This document shows positions 1 to 10,200 of a stretch of DNA of 64,000 bases, piece after piece. The stretch lies in contig NC_084893.1 in the NCBI RefSeq assembly GCF_958979055.1, positions 19,091,454 to 19,155,453 of the forward strand, in the 5' to 3' direction. The notes beneath the pieces are model-generated. The model was not told the origin of the DNA and did not search any database. It was given only the letters and a program-made list of their open reading frames with translations. The position numbers and the translations under genes were made by a program. The first letter of the stretch is position 1; each line of letters begins with the position of its first letter. This DNA comes from Alnus glutinosa (lineage: Eukaryota; Streptophyta; Magnoliopsida; Fagales; Betulaceae).

Positions 1-634
1 ACCGAGAACGCTACCGCGCGAAGCCATTAATATGTCTCCATCAAGACAACAAGTGCTAAAATGCTAGCGCCACCGAGAACGCTACCGCGCGAAGCCATTA
101 ATATATGTCTTCATCAAGACAACAAGTGCTAAAATGCCAGCGCCACCGAAAACGCTACCGCGCGAAGCCATTAATATATGTCTCCATCAAGACTACAAGT
201 GCTAAAATGCCAGCGCCACCGAGAACGCTACCGCGCGAAGCCATTAATATATGTCTCCATCAAGACAACAAGTGCTAAAATGCCAGCGCCACCAAAAACG
301 CTACCGCGCGAAGCCATTAATATGTCTCCATCAAGACAACAAGTGCTAAAATGCTAAGCGCGAAGCCATTAATATATGTCTCCATCAAGACAAGAAGTGC
401 TAAAATGCCAGCGCCACCGAGAACGCTACCGCGCGAAGCCATTAATATATGTCTCCATCAAGACTACAAGTGCTAAAATGCCAGCGCCACCGAGAACGCT
501 ACCGCGCGAAGCCATTAATATATGTCTCCATTAAGACAACAAGTGCTAAAATGCCAGCGCCACCGAAAACGCTACCGCGCGAAGCCATTAATATATGTCT
601 CCATCAAGACTACGTGTGCTAAAATGCGAGCGCC
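1..634. repeat. 73-bp minisatellite upstream of UGT copy 1, about nine units
   Basis: Tandem array with a 71-73 bp period. Unit starts are near 1, 72, 145, 218, 291, about 357 (a shortened unit), 416, 489 and 562. Each unit carries the core GCTACCGCGCGAAGCCATTA followed by a CATCAAGAC segment and a run ending AAAATGCCAGCGCC. Units differ by a few substitutions and a TA indel. The array is cut by the window edge, so the true copy number may be higher. The equivalent place upstream of UGT copy 2 (about 48113-48174) has only one diverged unit, so the array expanded in copy 1 after the tandem duplication. Confidence 0.95.
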
Positions 635-977
635 ATTGAAAACACTACCGAGAAACTCAATAATAAATCCTAGCAGAACAAGAAGTTGTTGATGCAAGTA
701 AAAGCCACCGACTCATCTTAGTATTTTATGCTATTTTGACAGCTACATAATTGAAGCGGTCGATGGACCAACTAGTCTACCTACAAATTTATTTATTTCA
801 ATATTCTTGCAGTGATGGACCAAACCCACGTACGCTTTGGTCCTTGATCAACAGATCAACCGTGTATTTGAATACACCAAATCAGCCTTGACCAACCGAT
901 CATCTAGCTATAAGATAAGATAAATCTTCTTCCTTGAACCTCTCACGCACACACACAAAACTGTAGCAGAAGCAGCT
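635..977 (+). promoter_or_regulatory. Proximal promoter and 5' leader of UGT copy 1
   Basis: Unique sequence between the minisatellite and the UGT start. A TATA-like CTATAAGATA lies at 908-917, about 60-70 bp before the ATG, which leaves room for a short leader rich in CTCACGCACACACAC. TTGACC cores near 780-900 resemble WRKY-binding W-boxes. These are motif matches only. The segment aligns with the copy-2 upstream region except where a MITE and MULE interrupt that copy between 48326 and 55605. The uninterrupted site here, AATTTATTTATTTC near 788-801, is the empty site for that insertion. Confidence 0.6.
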
Positions 978-2396
978 ATGGAGGAGGAGGCTATAGTTCT
1001 GTACCCAACACCAGCAATAGGCCACCTGATCTCCATGGTAGAGCTTGCCAAACTAATACTCACCCACCAGCCTTCACTCACCGTACACATACTCATTGCC
1101 CCGCAACCTTACAACGCTGGTTCCACCGCTCCGTACATATCCGCCGTCTCTTCTACCACCCCCTCCATCACCTTTCACAATCTCCCCAACGTTACTCTCC
1201 CTCCCACCTCCTCTCCCAACCATGAAACGCTTACCTTTGAGCTCCTCCGCCTCAACAACCCAAATCTCCACCAATCTCTCCTGTCCATCTCCAAAAGCTA
1301 CACCGTCCGCGCGCTCATCATGGACTTCTTCTGCTCTCATGCTATCTCCGTTGCAGCCAACCTCAGCATTCCTGGCTACTACTTTTTCACTTCCGGTGGC
1401 GGCAGTCTCGCTTATTTCCTGTATCTCCCCACCATGCACAGAAGCTCAACAAAAAGCTTTAAAGACCTTAAAACCCTTCTTGACATTCCTGGCATACCCC
1501 CCATACTATCCTCGGATTCACCGAAACCGGTACTTGACCGTAACGATGACGCCTACAAATGCTTTCTCGACTGCTCGTTTAGCTTTGCCAAATCGGCAGG
1601 AATAATCGTCAACACTTTCGAATCGCTGGAGCCAAGAGTTATCAAAGCAATATCAGATGGGCTATGCGTACCAGACGGTCCAACGCCGCCTATTTTCTGC
1701 ATAGGACCACTCATAGCTACTAGTAACGAAAGAGATGAGGCCGCGCCGGAGAGCTTAAGGTGGCTCGACTTGCAGCCCAGCCGAAGCGTAGTGTTTTTAT
1801 GTTTTGGAAGCTTAGGGTTGTTCTCGATGGAACAGTTGAAGGAGATATCAGTAGGGTTAGAAAGGAGTGGCTTAAGGTTCTTGTGGGTGGTGCGCAATCC
1901 GCTGACTCAGGAGCATAGCTTGGCCGTCACGGCACAACCTGAGCCGGACTTGGATCTGTTGCTTCCGGAGGGTTTCTTGGAACGGACAAAAGAGAGAGGC
2001 CTGGTAGTGAAGTCTTGGGCTCCACAGGTGGCCGTGTTGAACCACGAATCGGTCGGTGGGTTTGTGACACATTGCGGGTGGAACTCGGTGCTGGAAGCGT
2101 TGCGTGCGGGGGTGCCGATGGTGGCTTGGCCGCTCTATGCTGAGCAAAGGTTGAATAGGGTGGTGTTGGTTGAAGAGATAAGAATTGCTTTGCCAATGAA
2201 GGAGTCGGAGAATGGGTTTGTGAATGCGGCCGAGGTGGAGAAGCGAGTTAGAGAGTTGATGGAGTCGGAAGAAGGTAAGTCGATCAGGGAGAGAATCGTG
2301 TGGATGAAAAATGAAGCCAAGGCTGCTCTCAGTGATCAGAGTGGATCGTCTCGGATGGCATTAGCCAAACTCTGTCAGTCGTGGAAGCAGTGTTAA
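978..2396 (+). CDS. UDP-glycosyltransferase, UGT88 family, intact (copy 1)
   Basis: Single-exon family-1 glycosyltransferase of 472 residues, the normal length for plant UGTs. It would transfer glucose or another sugar from a UDP-sugar to a hydroxyl of a phenolic or flavonoid acceptor in the cytosol. The N-terminus, with YPTPAIGH and MVELAKLIL, is typical of the UGT88 group (UGT88A1-like and phloretin or flavonoid glucosyltransferases). His16 and Asp116 (IMDFF) fit the catalytic His-Asp pair. The 44-residue PSPG sugar-donor box runs from Trp347 ([10 protein letters not shown]) through THCGWNS to AEQ at 388-390, and the terminal Gln is usual for UDP-glucose users. No signal peptide is visible. 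The first ATG follows a TATA box by about 65 bp. The acceptor cannot be read from the sequence. The 3' flank is native to 2483, then broken by transposons and resumes at 32115. Confidence 0.93.
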   Translation: MEEEAIVLYPTPAIGHLISMVELAKLILTHQPSLTVHILIAPQPYNAGSTAPYISAVSSTTPSITFHNLPNVTLPPTSSPNHETLTFELLRLNNPNLHQSLLSISKSYTVRALIMDFFCSHAISVAANLSIPGYYFFTSGGGSLAYFLYLPTMHRSSTKSFKDLKTLLDIPGIPPILSSDSPKPVLDRNDDAYKCFLDCSFSFAKSAGIIVNTFESLEPRVIKAISDGLCVPDGPTPPIFCIGPLIATSNERDEAAPESLRWLDLQPSRSVVFLCFGSLGLFSMEQLKEISVGLERSGLRFLWVVRNPLTQEHSLAVTAQPEPDLDLLLPEGFLERTKERGLVVKSWAPQVAVLNHESVGGFVTHCGWNSVLEALRAGVPMVAWPLYAEQRLNRVVLVEEIRIALPMKESENGFVNAAEVEKRVRELMESEEGKSIRERIVWMKNEAKAALSDQSGSSRMALAKLCQSWKQC

Positions 2397-2483
2397 TGGA
2401 TTGTATTTGTTTTAGAGCCAACGGTACCGTACATAGGTGTACGTTTGATATAACAAGCAGTCTTGTTAACAAGTAGTTATATA

Positions 2484-2552
2484 GAGAAATGATTCTCGTA
2501 CACAAACGTTACAACAAGCCTACGTGGAAAGGCACTTTTAATCGTTTTTTTT

Positions 2553-2604
<52 letters not shown>

Positions 2605-3487
2605 CAGTCAAAACCGGTTGGAGGGGAAATGAAATTTCATTTCCCCCCAACGCACCCCCCCCTCCCTCTCTCCGAATTCTCTCCGTACAGTCCCCGTCCC
2701 AAATCGGCGTCCGGCGTCCCTCTCCGGTCGTGGGTAGTCTCCTTGCCGACGCTGCTTCACCGGAGTTCTCCTACGGTGTCCGTCGGAAACCGCAGCCCGC
2801 AGCCCATCCCTCTCTGTGGCCGGATCTGCCTGTGAGTAGTTACTATTTCTAATTGTGCGGATCGTTTGTGGCTTTCATTCTATGCTCGATTTTCAATCTA
2901 AACTTTAAGGGCTAGGTTTATAGCTTCGATTTTATGTGACTATTTCTTCTGTTGGATTTTGGCAGGAAATGCTAGTTTAGAGAGAGGCATTTGGGAATGG
3001 GTTTGATGTTGAAAATGGGTATTCGTCATGGGTTTTGTGTTTCTTTCTTTTTAAAATACCTCTTTTTTGTTATACTTGTTTTTGAGAAAGAAAAAGAAGA
3101 ACTGATTTGTTTGATTTATTAGGCGCCCTATTTTTCTCAGACATAATTAAAAGTTTTACGTGTTATTAATGCTTCATTAGATCTGTGGGCCTGTGGCTAT
3201 TGTTTTGTTTTGTGTTTATTGCTCCCTTGATTCTTAACCCATTCTGACTTAGTTGTATTCCGTGTTTGGCTTACAATGTTTTGTATGATGAATGGTGGTA
3301 GTATGAACAATATGCTCTATGTTTACTTTTCATTTATGAACATATGTGTGGTATGCGTTTCAGCAGTGTACACTTGCATTTGCTGTGCATGCATTTGTGG
3401 TAGTTTTTTTTTTTTTTTTTTTTTTGAGAAATGCATTTGTGGTAGTTGCATAGGGGGTTTATGTGTGCAAAATTCCATTTCTTTTAA
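2484..3487 (+). repeat. Left arm of the MULE-1 inverted repeat
   Basis: Pairs with 5801-6775 in reverse complement. It opens with a 100-bp AT-rich tip, a poly-T run near 2548-2604 and the palindrome GGGGAAATGAAATTTCATTTCCCC near 2633, here split only by arm position. A GC-rich block at 2640-2840 follows, then an intron-like TG-rich tract. The arm ends at CTTTTAA (3481-3487), after which the two sides diverge. Confidence 0.9.
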
Positions 3488-4360
3488 ACCATCCATTTTT
3501 TTTTTCTTTTTATGCCGTGTTTTTACCCTTTTTTGATCTCATCTTTTCTATTTAGCTCTTGACTTTCTTTTGTATTGATGTTTTAAGGCACTGAGTTAAT
3601 AGTGAAGAAAGTTTAAAAGCGTTTAGCTAATAGTTTTGCGGAAACTTTTATCTAATTCTGATTTATCTGCAATCAATCAACTAGTTGTTCCGTTGAATTC
3701 TTTATTTGTATACTATTGCTTGCAGGACAACAGTTGCATGTTGCCTCCTAGATGCTTCAATCAAATCTAGATTTCTAAAATTGTCAACAGATCATCTTCC
3801 TTTAATAGTTGTTTTCATGGTAAATATTAAACTTTTTTTTTTGATAAGTAAACAGTTCGATAACTTCTGCAACGACTGTTCTTGTTCTAGTATTTCTCTC
3901 TTAAAGGTAGGTACTGCTTCTTTCAAGTTTGTGATTTTTTGTTGGTAAATACATATACAATGACCATTGATGAGGATTGGGATGCTTTATAATTATGGCT
4001 TAATTATTTGGCTATGTATCTCGACTTGAAAATTTTTATGGTGGATCTTCATGAAATTGCTTTATTTTTATGGTTGCAGTTGGTCCAGCAATGATATTCA
4101 TGTGTGAGCATTAAATATTAAGCAGTAATCTGACCATACAATGGTGATTGTTGAGAGTATTTATCCAAGTTATTTTTTTTTTTTGTAGCTAATAGCCTTT
4201 GGGCATTTTACTTATCCAAGTTAATTTTGTTGTTGTTGCCCTTGCTCTTATCTTGAAGTTCCTTTTATTGATATCTTTATGGTTCTTTTTCTTGTATTGT
4301 TAGGTTTTTTGCTACCACCAATGCAGCATCAATGTTTTTTACAATTTGAATGATTTTCAG

Positions 4361-4440
4361 GCTGCTGTTGAGGAAGGTATTGTAGTTGGTGGTGGATGCA
4401 CCTTGCCGAAGGTGCTGCATCAAGATCCTGTCCCTTCAAG
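4361..4440 (+). pseudogene. Captured exon fragment of plastid chaperonin-60 beta
   Basis: After an intron-like TTTTCAG at 4354-4360 the sequence reads AAVEEGIVVGGGCTL. This is the signature stretch of group I chaperonins, and the VGGGCTL form is typical of the plastid beta subunit (RuBisCO-binding protein beta), which folds RuBisCO and other stromal proteins. Only about 15-20 codons remain. The reading then leaves the family sequence, so the piece cannot make a chaperonin. The preserved acceptor site suggests capture at DNA level with intron rather than from a processed mRNA. It lies mid-element in MULE-1, which is the Pack-MULE pattern. The family call rests on recalled motifs, not on a search. 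Confidence 0.75.
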
Positions 4441-5800
4441 AAGTCCAGCAAATGAGCTTAGATGGAGACTTCGGAAGTGCTGTCCTTCCAAATCAAGTCT
4501 GCAGCAGCTCTGATGGCGGAATTGTTTAATGTAGTCTTAGCTAATGACAAGGATTCTTCTTCCAAATTGGGAGCTTATACTGTTTATAACAATCTGTTCA
4601 TAGCTTTCCATATGGCATGTATTAGTTAAGCCACAACTGGCATGTATTATTTTGCCTTCTGTATTTTAGTGTTTGAAACTGTCCCACTCAAATGCTATTT
4701 AGAAAGCAAGGAAAAGCATGAAATTGTAAGGCCTTGTTTCGAGTGTGTAAATTTGAAAATTTCAGTACAGTAGTTACTATGTGATTGTGCAGTTTTGTGC
4801 CTTGTTAAAAAGTGGTTATCGATTGTTGTGGTCAGTTTACATTTCTTCTTGATTGCTCAACTGAATGGTGAGTTACTGTTGTGTTGGTTAAAAATCTATT
4901 TGCTACCAAAATCGTGTAAAGGGTAATCTTACAAGTCGTCAAGCATTCACTAGAAGATGCAGCTCTCAATAGAGCTTACACATAAAAGCCGAAATCTCAT
5001 AGGAAATTGTTTTTACTTTCATGAAACTTCTTGCTTGTCCGGCACATCGTGAAAAGGAAATTACATTAATCAAAGCCTACTTTCCACCCCTGCTTTCCTG
5101 TCTGAAAATTGAATCAAGTTAATGAAAACCAATGTCATGTTCATCTTCAATGGCAACACCCAAATCACGCATGCCAGGAAAAAACTAGACACAATATTTG
5201 AAAACAAAACAATATTGTTTCATAGTTTCAAAGGGTTTAGATTTTTTTTTTTTTTAACTGATATTCAGGTCAAAAGTCCCATTATTTACTGCCACGAGAC
5301 TATTCAATTAGTAACGCAACACAATTGGAAAACCGTATACCTATTGAATGAATATATAGGTGTAGCATCGAAAGTTAAAGTAAATAACATAATGCTCCAT
5401 AAGGCAAGTATCAACCAACTTAAACTACAATAAGATTAAACAGGATGAAACCAACCATGAACAAAAGATTAACATTCATATACAATACAATAACGTTTTC
5501 CTTTTTACCTCCAACAAACACCATTCAAATTTTAAGAAAAAACAAAAAATGCCATCAAGAAATAGTTTAATTGGTCTTCACCCCATTCTGAATGTTGCCC
5601 ACCTGATCAGAAGCCATTTGACAAGCTAAAATAGACCACCGTAACATTCAACCTGACAAAAATTTCTCAAGGTGAAAACTAATACTGGAAAAAATTGACC
5701 AACAAAAAATAAAAATAAAAATAAAGTTGCACATACCTTGCTCAAGCATCAATGTAACTGGGAAAATCTCTTTGGCTTTCCATTTGGTTGCCAATAAAGA

Positions 5801-6775
5801 TTAAAAGAAATGGAATTTTGCACACATAAACCCCCTATGCAACTACCACAAATGCATTTCTCAAAAAAAAAAAAAAAAAAACTACCACAAATGCATGCAC
5901 AGCAAATGCAAGTGTACACTGCTGAAACGCATACCACACATATGTTCATAAATGAAAAGTAAACATAGAGCATATTGTTCATACTACCACCATTCATCAT
6001 ACAAAACATTGTAAGCCAAACACGGAATACAACTAAGTCAGAATGGGTTAAGAATCAAGGGAGCAATAAACACAAAACAAAACAATAGCCACAGGCCCAC
6101 AGATCTAATGAAGCATGAATAACACGTAAAACTTTTAATTATGTCTGAGAAAAACAGGGCACCTAATAAATCAAACAAATCAGTTCTTCTTTTTCTTTCT
6201 CAAAAACAAGTATAACAAAAAAGAGGTATTTTAAAAAGAAAGAAACACAAAACCCATGACGAATACCCATTTTCAACATCAAACCCATTCCCAAATGCCT
6301 CTCTCTAAACTAGCATTTCCTGCCAAAATCCAACAGAAGAAATAGTCACATAAAATCGAAGCTATAAACCTAGCCCTTAAAGTTTAGATCGAAAATCGAG
6401 CATAGAATGAAAGCCACAAACGATCCGCACAATTAGAAATAGTAACTACTCACAGGCAGATCCGGCCAGAGAGAGGGATGGGCTGCGGGCTGCGGGCTGC
6501 GGTTTCCGACGGACACCGTAGGAGAACTCCGGTGAAGCAGCGTCGGCAAGGAGACTACCCACGACCGGAGAGGGACGCCGGACGCCGATTTGGGACGGGG
6601 ACTGTACGGAGAGAATTCAGAGAGAGGGAGGGGGGGTGCGTTGGGGGGAAATGAAATTTCATTTCCCCTCCAACCGGTTTTGACTGAAAAAAAAAAAAAA
6701 AAAAAAAAAAAAAACGATTAAAAGTGCCTTTCCACGTAGGCTTGTTGTAACGTTTGTGTACGAGTATCATTTCTC
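5801..6775 (-). repeat. Right arm of the MULE-1 inverted repeat
   Basis: Reverse complement of 2484-3487. Near-identical by eye apart from poly-A/T lengths and scattered substitutions. Between the arms (3488-5800) the only recognisable content is the chaperonin fragment and the unassigned exon-like stretch after it. The rest is AT-rich with no long frame. Confidence 0.9.
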
Positions 6776-7241
6776 AGTTATATATGCTTATTCGGGTTTG
6801 GTCAATTTGTAAAGCTGATCGATCCAGTGTTAATTGGGATTTGCATACCATTTTTCCTTTCGCATCTTCCGCCCTGTGCGGCTTTCCTGCCTCCTTGTGA
6901 GGCCTACCCACACCTCCTTGTGAGGTTATTTGTCGGGTTTTTTCCCCAATTTTCCCTGTCTTCCCTGTTTTTGAGTTTCAGTTTGAAATTTCAGAATATC
7001 GGTGTTTCAAGTGCTAATCAGTTGGTCTTCACCGAGTTGCTTTACAGATATTCGGTGTTTCTACCCTTTGGTTCTTTGACTTCTAGAATTCCAGGAGTGA
7101 TTTGCAGAGCTTCGGATTCCAAATCTGAACTTTCTCTGTGTGGGCTTGCTTTGCGATTCGGTTTCGCACGGTGTTTTCATCTGAGCTTCGGATTCCAGGA
7201 GTGATTTGCTGAGTTTCGGATTCCAGATCTGAACTTTCTCA

Positions 7242-10200
7242 TGTATGAAATTACGTAAGTGTCCCTTATGTCATATTTAATTTAGAATAATGATTCAATG
7301 CCACCTAAATATACAACTTTCACCACCTTGCCTATGTGGCAAGGTGGTCCCCCACTACTTTTGAGTTTTTTTATTTTTTAAAAATAAATTAAAGTGGGGG
7401 ACCACCTTGCCACATAGACAAGGTGGAGAAAAGTTGTATATTTAGGTGGTAGTGAATCATTACTCTTTAATTTAATGTAACTTTTATGGCTTTTAATTAC
7501 TGTAACGGTAATTATAATAAATGTATTCAATATAATTTAAACGGTTTTTTATATTTCACATTATGGTTCATGAAAATAACGGTTTTTATATTAATTATTC
7601 TGATTTAATTCCTTGATGGGAGAATAAAATCAACTAACCATTAAAGATGAGGGTCCCTGGCCTACCTATATAAAAGAGCCCTATGTATCCATCTATTGAC
7701 ACCCGTAGGCATAGGTCAAAAGATCTTCAGTCTAAATTTTATTTTGCAGAACTTCTGTTTGTCGCTAAAGCTTCTTCATATGTTTGAGCAAAAATGGTTA
7801 GAGGTATTTATATTTAATTTCGCTGCTTATTTTATTTAATATTATGCTTACATGTAGTATCAGAGCCTGCCTCTATGCCAATTTGCTTAGCATTCAGTTT
7901 TGATTAAATTTCCGTTGGTTTAATCGAATAGATTTTCTGTAAATAGTTTATATCTGTTTATTGTTCTGGTTTATTTAGTGTTTTCACATTTGTGCCTTTA
8001 TAATTTGTAATAACTGCAAATCATAAGTTTTTGAAACTGTAAAAGTTTTACTGTGAAAATCACCGATCTGTGAAAATCACGAGTTCTTTCACAAAATCAC
8101 GGATCTACCGAGAGACCCATGAACAAACACTACTGGCCAATCCTGGATTAAGTTTTGGTTAATTCTTCTTTGGTTGAATCGAGGAAATTTTCTGTGAATA
8201 AAGTTTTGACCTGAAACTTGAAACACTGCAAATACACCGTGAAACAACAATGAAGAATTAGCTTTAGATGTAAGTGTAAGTGTACAGGTTTCATGCTTTA
8301 CTGCTAAAGCATTTTTTTTAAAAAAAAACTTACAGTTATTTCAAAAGCTATTTCATGAAACCAAAAAACTTGCAGTGTTTTGCCGTGAAACCCATCTAGT
8401 CACCAGCATGATCGGCATGTGGGAAAATTAGCCGTGAAACCCATCTTCAACGCCGGCCATTCGCTGGTGAAAACCCGCATAAAGCTAAGCGGGTTTCCGC
8501 CGCATAAAGTAGGCCGGCGCCATTTCCGTTTGAAGAGAGGCCGCTTCCAACGGTTTCTTCCCGACGCCGGTACTGGCAGCCCTTGCGGGCTGCCTGGATC
8601 CTGGACAAATGGCGACGTGGGTCGCTGTGTCTGCTGAACAGTGGCCCTCCATGGCCACTGCATGAGGTGGCAGAGTGGAAGGGAAGGGCGGCTGGCGCAA
8701 GAGGAAAAAGTGAAGGAAAACAGAAGGAAGAAGGAGTGTAACGGCGCAGGGGTTAAATTTTTTGGGTTAATGGGTTTTGGGAATCCGGGTAGGGTTTTAA
8801 CCCATCTAGTGAATACGGGTCGGGCTGGTATTTTTAATGAGGGCTGGGTTGACCATTGGATATGGTCTGACCTGAATGGGTCAGCCCAAATTGTAGTTTA
8901 AAAAAAAAAAAAAAAACTTGGATCATTGGGTCATAAGTTTACTATCAAAAACCCAAGTGGCTCATCCGAATTTTACTATCCAATAGCCCAATTTCTAGCA
9001 GCCCATCCAGAATTAAAAATAAAAGAAAATTGCTTATGTGGTGTGGGGTTTAGAACTTGGACTCTTTAAAGGGTCTAAGACTACTAAGACCATTGGGTCA
9101 TAAGATTTATTTTGTTTTTATATTACAATTTTATTTGTCTTATATTTTCATTATTCAGTATTAAAATTATTGTTTCTTTAATACTTGAACTTAGGAATAT
9201 AATTAAATTTTTAATTATATTGTTTAAATATAATTTGTTTGATGCCTAGACCTAAGAATAATTAACAATACCATACATGCTAACGTGTTTACAGTAATAT
9301 CCAAGAATGCAATGTCTAGAAAAGTTCTGGCTAAGGAAAGTCTTGAGATTTAAGTGTGTCCATTGTGACCTTCCTCACTTTCCTGGGAACTCACCTGGTT
9401 GCACCTTGGAAAATTACTGTTTACCCCATTTAGTTATTAATTTGTTATATTCTTGGGACTTTTGTGAGCATCTATACAGTTAATAGATGTTAATGAAGTA
9501 GTAATTATTATAATATTTTTGGGAGAGCCACAGCATCCCAATTTTAGAATAATAATTACATCAAGGTTATACACAGGAACTTCATATAGAAAAATTAACA
9601 TCGATTATGTAATTAATTTATAAATTTAATTGCTAATCCCCAAAGGGAAGTTTTTATTTTTATGACTTAATTAGAATAAGATAATAAATTTAATGTTAAA
9701 AATAAAATTTCTCTTAGGCCCACATGTACGGAGAATTTTATTTATTAATGTTTAAATTTATTAGTTTTATTAATAAAGGGTAATTAAATTTCATGCGTGA
9801 TGCAACTTTTGCCCACAGGTAAGTTGAAATTTACTATTTACTATTTAATTGACATTGGCTAATTTAAAATAAAGTTACTTCATATCATTAAAGCATTCTT
9901 TTGTTTATTTTTTTGTTATTGCAGCTATTCATATCACTCTACTTTTAGTAGTTGTATGTTCCAATACTTTATGCTAATAATTTTTCTGACCGGAAAAATG
10001 CTTTTATAGTCTCAAAAGTGTTTCTAATCCCATTATGGGAATGAATGATATGATAGGTTAGCTTAATTCCCTAAAGGTTGAGATTATTTAAGTCATTCTT
10101 GGTATCTTTCATTTTGAATTCTCTCTTCTGATTATGTTATTTTATCTTGTGGAATACATAAGGATAATTGGTTAGTTAAATGAACTTCTAACCATGTGTG

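Larger units (their letters stand above)
2484..6775. mobile_element. Fold-back MULE-type element with about 1-kb inverted arms (MULE-1)
   Basis: Starts GAGAAATGATTCTCG and ends with the inverse CGAGTATCATTTCTC, flanked by the 9-bp target duplication AGTTATATA at 2475-2483 and 6776-6784. UGT copy 2 has the uninterrupted site AAGTAGTTATATATGCTTG near 57265. The left arm (2484-3487) and right arm (5801-6775) are near-identical inverted repeats, differing mainly in homopolymer lengths, which suggests a young element or arm-to-arm gene conversion. The 2.3-kb middle has no transposase, so it is non-autonomous, and it carries a piece of a plastid chaperonin gene. A second exon-like stretch at about 4459-4630 (reading FQIKSAAALMAELFNVVLAN) is not recognised. 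The 9-bp TSD and long TIRs place it with Mutator-like elements. Confidence 0.88.

Noticed and set aside
1-634. CRISPR-like look of a regular repeat array
   Set aside because: Units abut with no unique spacers, the period is 73 bp and the context is a plant gene promoter, so it is a minisatellite.
1074-2320. Several minus-strand and shifted frames of 61-169 codons
   Set aside because: Shadows of the UGT coding sequence. The same frames recur over copy 2 at 55878-57114.
3276-3536. 86-codon Cys/Phe-rich frame, seen again at 5749-6009
   Set aside because: Duplicate because it lies in the inverted arms of MULE-1. Low complexity and a poly-T run, no domain.
7856-7875. tRNA gene suggested by TATCAGAGC
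   Set aside because: It is the primer-binding site of a copia element. No cloverleaf follows. The same holds at 34178-34189.
8400-8901. Overlapping frames of 71-87 codons in Copia-1
   Set aside because: Overlapping on both strands in a locally GC-rich patch of a degraded element, with no recognisable domain. Could be acquired DNA but nothing supports it.
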